DNA of 64,000 nucleotides from Skermanella sp. TT6 (GTDB taxonomy: Bacteria; Pseudomonadota; Alphaproteobacteria; Azospirillales; Azospirillaceae). The position numbers and the translations under genes are program-made. The stretch's first letter is position 1; each line of letters begins with the position of its first letter. Below the pieces are notes generated by a model that did no database searches, was not told where the DNA came from, and was given only the letters and a program-made list of their open reading frames with translations. Where the stretch lies: contig NZ_CP067421.1 in NCBI RefSeq assembly GCF_016653635.2, positions 372,001-436,000 on the forward strand. The letters are read 5' to 3'. This document shows positions 35,138 through 43,878 of this stretch, piece by piece.

Positions 35138-36451
35138 TCAGGTCGTTTCGGCCGCCGGAACGCGAACGTTCCGCCGCCGCTTCCGCCAGGCCAGGAAGTT
35201 GCTTTTGAAGTCCAGCGCCGCGTTCATATAGTAGATCGCCTTGAATATCCTGAGCCGGGACTTTATGGGCGAGGGACGGAACACGTCGCCGGCCAGCAGC
35301 GACAGCAGGGCCTCCTCCACCCTGAAGACGTTGCGCGGTCCCATGAAGAGATTGCGCAACGCCGGGGTGGTGACGCGGTAGATGTACCAGGAGAAGGTGC
35401 CGATGCCCTGCCGGATCTCCTTCTCGAACCTTTTCAACGCCGCGGCCTGCCGCGCCGGTTCCCGCAGGCAGAGATCGACCGTCTCGGCGCCCTTGAAGGC
35501 GCTGTTCATGGCGAGATAGACGCCGGTCGAGAACACCGGATCGATGAAGGCGAAGGCGTCGCCCAGCATGATGTAGCCCGGTCCCGCCATCCGCTCCGCC
35601 TGGTAGGAGAAGTTGCCGGTCCCGGTCACCGGCCCGGTCAGCTCGGCATCCCTCAGCCGCTCGGCCAGGGCCGGGCACAGGGCGATCGTTTCCTGGAAAA
35701 AGGTGGTCTGGTCGGTCTTGCGAGACTTCAGGTAATAGGGCCAGCAGACCGCTCCGACGCTGGTCGTGCCGTCCGCCAGCGGGATGAACCAGAACCAGCC
35801 GTGATCGAACCAGAATACGGTGATATTGCCAGCGGCCTTGCCGGGCAGCCGGTGCGCGCCGGTGAAATGGCCGAACAGGGCGGCACTGTTGTGCTTGCGG
35901 TTCCGGTGCTTGATGCCGAACCGGGAGGCCAGCAGCGTGTCGCGGCCGGACGCATCGACCAGGAAGCGGGAGCGCAAGGTCCGCAGGCCGCCGTCCTCTT
36001 CCCTGGCGGTGACGACCGCTCCGCCTTCCGCCGGAAACTCGACGTCGGTCACCTTGCAGCCTTCGACGACGGTCGCACCCTTGGCGGCGGCGTTCCGGAT
36101 CAGGATATGGTCGAACTCCGACCGGCGGACCTGGAAGGCATAGGGCAGGCGCTTGTCCCAGGCGTTGGCGAACTCGAACGTGATCGCCTTGCCGTGGTAG
36201 GGCGACACGAACTCGGCGCCGTATTTCAGCATGCCGACGCGCTCGACCTCCTCCAGGACCCCGAGCTTCTGCAGCAGCGGGAGATTGAGAGGGAGCAGAG
36301 ATTCTCCGATGTGGAACCGGGGATGGCGATCCTTCTCCAGCAGGACGACCCGGTAGCCCTTCCCGGCGAGGAGTGCCGCGGCGGTCGATCCGGCGGGGCC
36401 GCCCCCCACCACGAGGACGTCGCAATCGTGACCGGAGCTGTTCGACATCAT
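35138..36451 (-). CDS. FAD-dependent oxidoreductase, flavin-halogenase-like
   Basis: 437 residues. The FAD-binding GGGPAGSTAAALLA motif lies near 15-28 and the second FAD contact GDAFAFIDPVFSTGVYLAMNSA near 297-318. GWFWFIPL near 217-224 matches the WxWxIP motif that marks flavin-dependent halogenases. Xanthomonadin, a brominated aryl polyene, is made by a locus with a halogenase-like gene, so halogenation of this product is possible. Other members of the family are dehydrogenases or epoxidases. ATG 36451 is followed by a second ATG. Confidence 0.82.
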   Translation of the reverse strand: MMSNSSGHDCDVLVVGGGPAGSTAAALLAGKGYRVVLLEKDRHPRFHIGESLLPLNLPLLQKLGVLEEVERVGMLKYGAEFVSPYHGKAITFEFANAWDKRLPYAFQVRRSEFDHILIRNAAAKGATVVEGCKVTDVEFPAEGGAVVTAREEDGGLRTLRSRFLVDASGRDTLLASRFGIKHRNRKHNSAALFGHFTGAHRLPGKAAGNITVFWFDHGWFWFIPLADGTTSVGAVCWPYYLKSRKTDQTTFFQETIALCPALAERLRDAELTGPVTGTGNFSYQAERMAGPGYIMLGDAFAFIDPVFSTGVYLAMNSAFKGAETVDLCLREPARQAAALKRFEKEIRQGIGTFSWYIYRVTTPALRNLFMGPRNVFRVEEALLSLLAGDVFRPSPIKSRLRIFKAIYYMNAALDFKSNFLAWRKRRRNVRVPAAETT

Positions 36452-36716
36452 CCGCTTGCCGCTCTCTTCCGTTACCCGACCATGGGCCCATGAGAGCTGC
36501 TTGTACCAAAGCAGCCGATCCACCCGCTAGCAGCAAAAACCGGTCGAAGCCGTTCGTCTGAAGCAGTAACGAGGAATAGTCGCGAAGTGTCCGCCGTATA
36601 GACCCTGGCACATCGCCGGGAAAACCGGCCGGATCGGGGCAAATCTGCTTGATCGCGGAGTACCGTCCACCCAGAATGCCGCCGCGATCGCAGGCAGGCG
36701 AACAACTCGGCGGTGC

Positions 36717-37589
36717 ATGTTGCGTTTGTGGAAGGCTCTTCTTGTCGGCACTGTCGCTCCCGTGGCGGCAATGTTCTCCGCTGCCGGGTCGGCCGGAGCA
36801 CAGGAATCGGACAAGCCGCTGTTCGAGATCGGGATCGGCGGGGGCTTCGGCCTCGTCCCGGATTATCCCGCCTCGGAGCAGAGCCATGTCCAGGGCGCCG
36901 CCCTGCCGTTCGTGATCTATCGCGGTGACGTCCTTCGGGCCAGCCGCGAGGGGCTTCAGGGCCGGGTCTACCGCTCCGACCGCGTCACCTTGGAGATCAG
37001 CCTGGAAGGCGCGCTCGGCTCGTCGGCGGACGACAACGACGCCCGCGAGGGAATGCCCGACATCGACCTGCTGGGCGAGATCGGTCCCGGCCTGCGGATC
37101 AACCTGCTCCGCAATGCGGACCGTACCGACCGGGTCGACCTGACGCTGCCCTTGCGGGGCGTCTTCTCGACCGATCTCTCCCGGGTCGAATATCGCGGCC
37201 TGGTGTTCGCGCCGGACATCGCTTATGCCAAATACGGCCTGTTCGACCGGGACGACCGGCTCCGGATCAGCGTCGGGCCGATCTTCGCGACCAGCCACCT
37301 GATGGATTATTACTATCAGGTCGATCCCCGCTTCGCCCGTCCGGGCCGGCCGGCCTATGACGCGGAGGCCGGATACCTGGGATCGCGCCTTCAGACCTCG
37401 CTGACCATGCCGGTGACCGATCGCATCTCGGTCTTCGGGGCCTTCCGCGGCGAGGTTTTCTCCGGCTCGGCCAACGAGGACAGCCCCCTCTACAAACGCG
37501 ACGTGAACCTGTCCGTGGGCGCCGGCCTGACCTTCTCGATCTACAGTTCGGCCAGCAGGTCCACCGCGGCGGAAGGGCTGCTGGATTGA
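36717..37589 (+). CDS. MipA/OmpV-family outer membrane protein
   Basis: 290 residues: a signal peptide (1-28, ending AGA) and a beta-barrel-like sequence of alternating hydrophobic residues characteristic of MipA/OmpV proteins (IGIGGGFGLVPDYPASEQ, with the conserved DYPASE near 49-54; LFDRDDRLRISVGP). It ends in a short FSIYSSASR-type strand followed by a tail. It faces away from the polyene oxidoreductase across 265 bases. Role unknown, possibly an outer membrane channel or peptidoglycan-enzyme scaffold. Confidence 0.82.
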   Translation: MLRLWKALLVGTVAPVAAMFSAAGSAGAQESDKPLFEIGIGGGFGLVPDYPASEQSHVQGAALPFVIYRGDVLRASREGLQGRVYRSDRVTLEISLEGALGSSADDNDAREGMPDIDLLGEIGPGLRINLLRNADRTDRVDLTLPLRGVFSTDLSRVEYRGLVFAPDIAYAKYGLFDRDDRLRISVGPIFATSHLMDYYYQVDPRFARPGRPAYDAEAGYLGSRLQTSLTMPVTDRISVFGAFRGEVFSGSANEDSPLYKRDVNLSVGAGLTFSIYSSASRSTAAEGLLD

Positions 37590-37620
37590 CCACGACGTCT
37601 CATCATCGGGAGCCTTGACG

Positions 37621-38400
37621 GTGTCGAACGATCGGAAACGCAGCGCCGCGGAGCCAGTCGAGCCGCATCCGGTGATGCCGGACTATTACGGCCGGAAGAC
37701 ACAGCGGGCTGGCTTCGTCCGTCACCTGTTCAACGAGACGGCCCATCACTACGACCGGATCAACCGGCTGTTCTCCATGGGCTCCGGCGCTTGGTACCGC
37801 CGCCACTGCCTGCGGCGGGCGGGGCTCCGGCCGGGCATGAGGCTGCTCGACGTCGCGGTCGGAACCGGGCTGGTCGCCCGCCAGGCGGTCGGGCTCTGCG
37901 GCTCCGGCGCCGACGTGATCGGCCTGGATCTCAGCGAATCGATGCTGGCCCAGGCGCGGCGGTCGCTGGACATACCGTTGATCCAGGGGTTGGCGGAGGA
38001 TCTGCCGCTGGCCGACGCCAGCGTCGATTTCATCACCATGGGCTACGCGCTGCGGCACGTCGCCGACCTGACGGCCACGTTCCGCGAGTTCCACCGGGTG
38101 CTGAGACCGGGCGGAACGGTGCTGCTGCTGGAGATCAGCCGCCCGACCCGCCCGATGACCCGGCACGCCATGAGCGCCTATCTCGGCTGGGCCGTGCCGC
38201 TGCTGTCGCGGCTGACGGGCGGCGGGGCGAGCGGCCGCACGCTGATGCGCTATTACTGGGAGACGATCGACCGGTGCGTGGCGCCGGAGGTCATCACGCA
38301 GGCGATGACCCATGCCGGGTTCGCACAGGTTCGCTGCGACGCCGAGTTCGACCTGTTCAGGAACTACAGCGGACGGAAGGACGGCAGCGGCTTTTCCTGA
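37621..38400 (+). CDS. UbiE/COQ5-like methyltransferase
   Basis: 259 residues with the UbiE-type start FVRHLFNETAHHYDRINRLFSMGSG (in two parts from residue 28) and SAM motif I LLDVAVGTGLVA. Later motifs are ITMGYALRHV and FREFHRVLRPGGTVLLLEIS. GTG 37621 is chosen because GGAG at 37609-37612 is well spaced; TTG 37615 is a poor alternative. Homologues methylate quinones. A second possible ubiE elsewhere in the genome would make this copy a specialised one. Confidence 0.85.
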   Translation: MSNDRKRSAAEPVEPHPVMPDYYGRKTQRAGFVRHLFNETAHHYDRINRLFSMGSGAWYRRHCLRRAGLRPGMRLLDVAVGTGLVARQAVGLCGSGADVIGLDLSESMLAQARRSLDIPLIQGLAEDLPLADASVDFITMGYALRHVADLTATFREFHRVLRPGGTVLLLEISRPTRPMTRHAMSAYLGWAVPLLSRLTGGGASGRTLMRYYWETIDRCVAPEVITQAMTHAGFAQVRCDAEFDLFRNYSGRKDGSGFS

Positions 38401-38580
38401 AAAGGCGAATGGACGGACCGGACCGGCAGCAACTTCCATCGCCCTCCGCTCCACCCGTTAGTATCCATGCTTCCTGACCAGTAGTCGTTATCCATCTTCT
38501 CGCATGCTGACGGTCGCTTTTTCACCGATAGTCGGCGCCCGACGCCCCCTCGCCGGGGCGGAGACAACTGAGGGAACGAC

Positions 38581-39030
38581 ATGACGACTAGAGCGATCAT
38601 TTTCCTGATGGCCGGTTTGACAATGCTGGCGGGCTGTGCCAGCCAACAGGAGGCCCGCACCTCCACGCAGGGCGCCAACGCATCGGCGGCCCCTTCCGAA
38701 CCGGGCGCACGCATCGTGAAGTCCCGCGACGGCAGCTTCGAAGGAGAGGTGATCGGCACGCCGTCACCCAGCAGCCGTTTCGCCAAGCTCCAGATCGGCA
38801 TGACCATGCGCGAGGTATCGAGCCTGATCGGCGCACCGGACGACATGATCCGGCATGAGACCGGGAAGCGCTGGATTCCCTTCTACTTCGGCAACGACGC
38901 CCAGCGGCTCCAGGTGATCTACAGGAACGAAGGCTGCCTGACCTACACCGGCGGCAATGTCTTCGGCGGCGGTGACAACGAATTGATCCGCATCACGGTC
39001 GCACCGAAAGGCGGCTGCCTGGATACCTGA
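38581..39030 (+). CDS. Small lipoprotein, BamE/SmpA-like
   Basis: 149 residues with a lipobox LAGC (Cys19) after a short hydrophobic signal. A core region contains RFAKLQIGMTMREVSSLIGAPD, the 'GMTxxEVxxLLGxP' signature of BamE/SmpA-like domains, followed by a two-strand repeat. AACTGAGGGAACGAC precedes the ATG. Location in the outer membrane is expected. No obvious operon partner. Confidence 0.75.
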   Translation: MTTRAIIFLMAGLTMLAGCASQQEARTSTQGANASAAPSEPGARIVKSRDGSFEGEVIGTPSPSSRFAKLQIGMTMREVSSLIGAPDDMIRHETGKRWIPFYFGNDAQRLQVIYRNEGCLTYTGGNVFGGGDNELIRITVAPKGGCLDT

Positions 39031-39044
39031 GGCACGGGCGGCGC

Positions 39045-39330
39045 GGTAGCCAAAGGCCGGGCGATGGTATCGGCGGAGCTGGAAAAGGTTGGCGATCGGG
39101 TCAGGGATGGAGCGGTCGGTCAGGATGGAAGCGACCATCCGGCCGGTCACCGTGTCGAAGCCATGTGCAGCTTGCGCCACGTTCGCCGCCTGCTGGTGTT
39201 GAGTTTCTCGACCAGCCACTCGCCCGGCCCGCTCAGCTTCAGGCCGGAACTGTCGACCAGCAGGTGGATCGGTCCGCCAGTGACACGAGGCTGCGCCGGC
39301 AGCTATTGGCTCCGATCCCGTCGGTCAAGG
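39045..39330 (-). pseudogene. IS5-family transposase fragment
   Basis: The minus strand encodes pieces of the same transposase as at 60032-60769: GPIHLLVDSSGLKLSGPGEWLVEKLNTSRRRTWRKLHM in one frame (split) and then GFDTVTGRMVASILTDR in the next, so it carries a frameshift. Neither end of the IS is recognisable. The 200 bases between it and the Tn3 end at 39529 hold no gene that I can support. Confidence 0.75.
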
Positions 39331-39528
39331 ATGGAGAGATAGCTGCGCTGGCCCTGACGGGATCCGGAACCGGCAGGTCGATGCCGAGCAACCGGAGGAG
39401 CGGAGCGATCAGCCCCTTGGTCTTCTACAACCCTTGGTAGAATACGGCGCGTAACGTCAGAGCTGCCGTAATTGCCACGTCGGAGTAGTGTGGCTGACCG
39501 CCCGGCGCCGTCCGGGGCGCCGCTTTCC

Positions 39529-39563
39529 GGGGTTCTAAGCCCAAACCCTCGAAATTTTTGGAA
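39529..39563. repeat. Tn3 left terminal inverted repeat
   Basis: Begins GGGGTTCTAAGCCCAAACCC and matches the complement of 43412-43446 at 33 of 35 positions. Confidence 0.95.
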
Positions 39564-39581
39564 GCTTTGCCGATCAATGGG

Positions 39582-42500
39582 TTAGCCTAACCTGACGTTC
39601 GCCAGCAGGGCTTCCGGGTCGATCGCGTGCTTGCCGCCGCGAAACGTGTAGTGCCCGAGCAAGTGGATATGCTGCCAAGCCACCGGGGAGATTTTCTGCA
39701 GCAGTGCGAGTGCTTTGCGGTCGTCCTCCCGGCGGTACCGCTCCAGCAGCGTCGAGAGCAGGACCGAGTTGTAGGCGATGATGACGTTGGCGACCAGCCG
39801 GCCGCACTGGTTGCTGATCGCGATCGCGAGGTCGGTCCGCCCGATCAGTTGCTTGCCGCCGCTGACCTGGGTGAGCACCGCGCGCAGCTGGTGGTAGGCC
39901 TCAATGCGGTTCTGGGAGCGGTGGACGTCACGCTGCAGCTGTGGGTCGCGGAGGTAATCGAGCGTGTAAAGGCTGCGGATCAGCTTGTCGTACTCGAAGA
40001 CCGCCTTGCGGGTCCGGTCGTGAGGGGACAGGGCACACAGTTTCCGCACCAGGATGGCCTGGCTCATCTCTTTGAGCCCGAGCGTGGCGACGATCCGGTC
40101 GATGCTGGCTTTCTCCGCGACGATCAACGCGCGGTCGATCCGGCCGGCTGGCTGAACCAGACAGTCCTGGTAGTCCTCGATCGGGTTGCCGCAGTACAGG
40201 TGCTTGAGCTGTGCTTGCCGGCGGGTGAACCGCGGCGCCAGCTTCAGCCCGAACCAGTGGAGGATGGCGAAGTTGGCGCGGTTGATGCTGTGCATGTCGC
40301 CGGTGATGGTAGTCGGTGCGATGTCCGAGGTGTTGTGGTAGCAGATGTCGAAGACGTAGTGGCTTTCATGCTCGTGAGCGCCGATCAGCTCCGTTTCCAG
40401 CGGCACGTGGTTGGCCAGCAGCGTGTAGGCGACGACGCCCCTGCCGGTGCCGAAGTACTTGCGCGAATGCCGCGCTTTGGCTGTCGGCACGGCGACCGAG
40501 AACTTCTGGCCGTCGACGCTGCCGTACAGGACTGCCGGATCGAACGAGTAGAAGGGGAAGATGCCGAGGCCGGCGATGAAGTTGCTGACCCGGTCATTGG
40601 CTGCTTTCAGGGTCGACAGGCGCAGGTGCTGCTGATGGGTCGCCTCCAGGACGTGGTACGGGATGTCGCTGGTCTCGGCCATGCCCAGGTTGCCGTGGTT
40701 CATGGCCTGACCAAGGATCACGGCCGTCAGGCTGTCGTCGTCGGTAATCCTCTTCGCATAGCGGGGCTGCAGTGGGGTCAGCGCCGACAGAAAGCGGCAG
40801 CGCTCGTCCACGAAGCGGAAGATATCGGCGATACCGCGCGCCGGCAGCCGGGCATAGAAGGCGGCCTGCAGCGCTTCCTCCTTGTCGACCTTGGGAGTGC
40901 GCCACGACAGGGTCTTGCGCCCGGGGTCGTACTCGAGGTGCTTGAGCTTGCCTTGGCGCAGGTCGCGGTCGAAGATCAACCAAAGTCGATGCAGGTCGGC
41001 GCACAAGCCGTCGAGCGTCGCGTCCACGGGTTGGCGCAACCAGGGACTGTCGAGATCCCGGAGCGCCTCCGCCGCCCGGTCCGACGCGACCAGCTCGTCA
41101 CCGAAGCGGCGATGCCGGACGCTGTCGTCCAGGTGGAGTTCGCCGGTGGCGAGGCGCTTGCGGAGCTGCCGGTAGATCCAGAACTCGTAACGGTACCCGC
41201 GCAGGCCGGTCGCCTTGCCATCGTCATCGACGTCGAGCAAATGCGGACGCAGCCGGTCGGGGATGGTGTTTTCCGGGAGCTCGCCGAAGGGCCTTTGGGC
41301 GAGGCGCTGTTGACGGGAAAACACGCCCTTCATCCAACGCAAGGCGGCGAGCCACGGATTGTCCGCCGTGGTGGCCGAGACCTCGAGCGCCATGGCGAGC
41401 GGGCGCAGATGCTTCCTGCAGCGCGCCGCCGTGCGGTCCACCGCCTGCCAGCGCAGTTCAAGCTGGCTGACCGGCTTTTCGCACAGCCTCTGGCCGGCGC
41501 CGAGCATCGCTTCTCTCGGCAGGATCGTGAAGGCCCGGTGGCGGACGGCCCCGAACGGCGTGGCGTCGTCGACCGTGTCGTCGACATAGAGCAGGAGTAC
41601 GCGGCCAATCCGGGATCCCTCCTGCTGCCGGCCGGCTTGTGCCTGGACGAAGGCGGCCTCCGATTCCTCCTTGGTCTGCCCTTCCATCTGCCCCATGTGG
41701 AAACCGAAGGCCTCGACCAGGTTGTCGGTAAGTTGGCGGAAGCGCTGCCAAGCATAGCACAGCAGGTACAGGTGGGTCTGGCCGGGCTTCAGCCGGCGCA
41801 GGTCGTAGACCGTGTAGTAATGGGCGAGGCTCGCGTAATAGGCGACGTTCTGCTGCGAGATGTCGAGCTTGGGCAACAGAGTCTTCGCGACCCGGTGCAA
41901 GGGCGCCAGGGTGGTGCGCTTTTGGCGCTCCATCGCCATCATGCGGTAGCCGAAGTGCTTGGCGTCCTGCTTGAGCGCCGCCAGTTCCGAGAGGGTGTCC
42001 TCGCGCACGAGGAGGCCCTGCAGGGCGGCGCGCGCCTCCTCGTCCAGCCCGTCCTCGACAAGGTGTTCCAGGCGTCGGCGTTCCGCCGTGAGCACCTCGC
42101 TGATGATGCCCTGCAGCGTGGTATAACCTGGGCGCACGATGCGCCGGGTGGCCAGGAAGGCCAGCAGTTCCGTCAGGATGAAGGTCGCGGCCACGTCCCG
42201 CTTCGCCAGAAGGCCGGCCCTGCCGACGACCGCCGCCCGGTCCGTGTCCGCCCAGAGCCGATAGCCAAACAACCCGGCGATTTCCCGGCGTTGGGCGTAA
42301 TGCTCGTTGGCGCGGATCGGCTGCGGCGTCAGCGCGCTTCCCGGAAAGTAGCGTTCCATCAGGAAGGCGATGTCGCTGGACGGGACGTCGGGCCAGGAGA
42401 AGCCGAAGAAGGCCTGCTTGGCCTTGAAATACCCGATCTGCAGCAGGCACCAGACCTGTTCCGCCAGCCCCTTGCGCTGGTCGACCAGAGCGCGTTCAGC

Positions 42501-42632
42501 GGCGCTCAGGGCGAAGAACTCGGCTCGCTGGAAGTCGTCGAAGTCGGGCAGGCCGTACAGAGCGAGCCTCTCGGCCTCGGAAAGGACGGTCAGCCGCTTG
42601 CTGCCGTCGGCGCGCATCGGTCGGTCGGGCAC
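39582..42632 (-). CDS. tnpA: Tn3-family transposase
   Basis: A 1016-residue Tn3 transposase, the usual full length. The amino-terminal DUF4158 region (LSEAERLALYGLPDFDDFQ) binds the ends. The catalytic acids are found in SVDGQKFSV (Asp, about residue 707), TITGDMHSINRANF (Asp, about 779) and NRIEAYHQLRA (Glu, about 910). No stops or frameshifts. It promotes replicative transposition, producing a cointegrate that the neighbouring recombinase would resolve. Confidence 0.97.
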   Translation of the reverse strand: MPDRPMRADGSKRLTVLSEAERLALYGLPDFDDFQRAEFFALSAAERALVDQRKGLAEQVWCLLQIGYFKAKQAFFGFSWPDVPSSDIAFLMERYFPGSALTPQPIRANEHYAQRREIAGLFGYRLWADTDRAAVVGRAGLLAKRDVAATFILTELLAFLATRRIVRPGYTTLQGIISEVLTAERRRLEHLVEDGLDEEARAALQGLLVREDTLSELAALKQDAKHFGYRMMAMERQKRTTLAPLHRVAKTLLPKLDISQQNVAYYASLAHYYTVYDLRRLKPGQTHLYLLCYAWQRFRQLTDNLVEAFGFHMGQMEGQTKEESEAAFVQAQAGRQQEGSRIGRVLLLYVDDTVDDATPFGAVRHRAFTILPREAMLGAGQRLCEKPVSQLELRWQAVDRTAARCRKHLRPLAMALEVSATTADNPWLAALRWMKGVFSRQQRLAQRPFGELPENTIPDRLRPHLLDVDDDGKATGLRGYRYEFWIYRQLRKRLATGELHLDDSVRHRRFGDELVASDRAAEALRDLDSPWLRQPVDATLDGLCADLHRLWLIFDRDLRQGKLKHLEYDPGRKTLSWRTPKVDKEEALQAAFYARLPARGIADIFRFVDERCRFLSALTPLQPRYAKRITDDDSLTAVILGQAMNHGNLGMAETSDIPYHVLEATHQQHLRLSTLKAANDRVSNFIAGLGIFPFYSFDPAVLYGSVDGQKFSVAVPTAKARHSRKYFGTGRGVVAYTLLANHVPLETELIGAHEHESHYVFDICYHNTSDIAPTTITGDMHSINRANFAILHWFGLKLAPRFTRRQAQLKHLYCGNPIEDYQDCLVQPAGRIDRALIVAEKASIDRIVATLGLKEMSQAILVRKLCALSPHDRTRKAVFEYDKLIRSLYTLDYLRDPQLQRDVHRSQNRIEAYHQLRAVLTQVSGGKQLIGRTDLAIAISNQCGRLVANVIIAYNSVLLSTLLERYRREDDRKALALLQKISPVAWQHIHLLGHYTFRGGKHAIDPEALLANVRLG

Positions 42633-42661
42633 GCGGTTGTTTCCATCGGATGGACTGGGCT

Positions 42662-42774
42662 GGGACTTTCCCTATAAAGTGTCTTTTCGGGAAAGTAACC
42701 TGTTTCGGACCCAGGTAGGGCTTGGTCCGGAAGGCGCCGGCAACCACCGCGCCACTGATCGTTTTCGGGAAAGT
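42662..42774. promoter_or_regulatory. Candidate TnpI-type resolution site (inverted core plus direct repeat)
   Basis: ACTTTCCC (42665-42672) and GGGAAAGT (42689-42696) form an inverted pair with a 16-base spacer. A direct copy of the second arm, TTTTCGGGAAAGT, occurs at 42684-42696 and again at 42762-42774, just before the recombinase start. An inverted core with an added direct repeat is how TnpI sites of Tn4430-like elements are built. The tnpA promoter should lie in the same gap. Confidence 0.65.
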
Positions 42775-42783
42775 CTGTTTACC

Positions 42784-43359
42784 GTGCGACCGCCGCCGAA
42801 ACAACCCAATGCCGAGCGCCGCAGCCGGGAGCACTTGACTCCGACCGAGATCGACCGACTGATCACAGCCGCCCAACGGCTCGGACGTCATGGCCACCGC
42901 GATGCGACGATGATTCTGATCGCCTATCGCCATGGGCTGCGCGTCTCGGAACTGGTCGGCCTGCGGCGCGAGCAGGTAGACCTGAGCCTGGGGCTGCTGC
43001 ATGTGCGCCGTCGTAAGAACGGGCTGCCAAGCACCCATCCCCTACGCGGTCCGGAAATCCGAGCCTTGCGCCGGCTGTTCCGCAATCATCCGGACACGCC
43101 CTACGTCTTCGTCTCCGAGCGCAAGGCACCGATGACCGAGGCCACCTTCCGTAAGCTGGTCGCCCGCGCCGGCGAAGCGGCCGGGCTGGGCATGCCGATC
43201 CATCCGCACATGCTGCGGCACTCGACCGGCTTCAAGCTGGCCAACGACGGCCAGGACACCCGCGCCATCCAGCATTACCTGGGCCACCGGAACATCCAGC
43301 ACACCGTCGTCTACACCCACTTGGCGGCCGATCGCTTCAACGGCTTCTGGGACGACTGA
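42784..43359 (+). CDS. Tyrosine recombinase of the Tn3 element (catalytic domain only)
   Basis: 191 residues from GTG 42784. All active-site residues are present: Arg53 (HGLRVSEL), Lys78 (RRRKNG), His142 and Arg145 (HPHMLRH), His168 (LGHRN) and Tyr177 (VVYTHL). The arm/core-binding domain of integrases is missing, so in size it resembles FimB/FimE-like recombinases. It takes the place of the usual serine resolvase in this transposon. Upstream in-frame sequence overlaps the repeats and is unlikely to be coding. Confidence 0.88.
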   Translation: MRPPPKQPNAERRSREHLTPTEIDRLITAAQRLGRHGHRDATMILIAYRHGLRVSELVGLRREQVDLSLGLLHVRRRKNGLPSTHPLRGPEIRALRRLFRNHPDTPYVFVSERKAPMTEATFRKLVARAGEAAGLGMPIHPHMLRHSTGFKLANDGQDTRAIQHYLGHRNIQHTVVYTHLAADRFNGFWDD

Positions 43360-43411
43360 AAAACAGCCGAGACAATCAAGCCAGGAAGCCCAACCCATTG
43401 AATTTAGAGGA

Positions 43412-43446
43412 TTTCAAAAATTTCGAGGGTTTGGGCTTGGAACCCC
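43412..43446. repeat. Tn3 right terminal inverted repeat
   Basis: Read from the outside it begins GGGGTTCCAAGCCCAAACCC and pairs with the left end. TTTCC follows directly at 43447-43451. Confidence 0.95.
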
Positions 43447-43523
43447 TTTCCCCTGCACGCCGTCGGGCAAGACATCCCCCACCGCCTCGGCGAAATGCCA
43501 GCCGTTCTTCCGTTCCAGCAGTG

Positions 43524-43690
43524 CTAGAGCCGTGCCCGAACAGGTCGATCCGCTCGAGACATCTGATCCGATGCGTTGCGCCACGGGCGCAACCTACGAC
43601 CGTCGGCCCGCATCACCTCCGCCCTGCGTCGAGCCGTAGGTTGCGCCCATGGCGCAACACAGTGCGTCGAGTGGAACGGCCGGCTGCGAG
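43524..43690. repeat. Dispersed repeat with paired GTTGCGCC hairpins
   Basis: The 430 bases between the transposon and the next gene hold no gene. They contain this repeat: TAGAGCCGTGCCCGA plus CAGGTCGATCCG, as at 3582, then two hairpins GTTGCGCC-nnn-GGCGCAAC at 43575-43593 and 43640-43658. The two hairpins, with their flanking GTAGGTTGCGCC/GCGCAACCTAC, are inverted relative to each other and could fold into one long stem. Confidence 0.65.
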
Positions 43691-43878
43691 GACTAGAGCG
43701 TTTCAACCCGATCGGGGACCGCTTCGGTTCAATCAGCCTGCCGTTCCACTCGCCACGATGCGCATCGGTTCGGCTGCCCCGGGACGAGTCTACTTGATCG
43801 GGTATAGCTCTAGTCGTTACTCATCTATCGTATTCTGATAGAGTCTATGGAAGAGAACGAAATCGGGCGGAAGACATC

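Larger units (their letters stand above)
39529..43446. mobile_element. Complete Tn3-family transposon
   Basis: A 3,918-base element bounded by 35-base inverted repeats with two mismatches, each beginning GGGG as usual for Tn3 ends. It is flanked on both sides by TTTCC (39524-39528 and 43447-43451), the five-base target duplication expected of this family. It carries a Tn3 transposase (minus) and a divergent tyrosine recombinase (plus), with a repeat-rich region between them that looks like the resolution site. There are no passenger genes. Confidence 0.95.

Noticed and set aside
39627-42677. 1016-codon plus-strand frame opposite tnpA
   Set aside because: Mirror of the Tn3 transposase, which has all family motifs on the minus strand.
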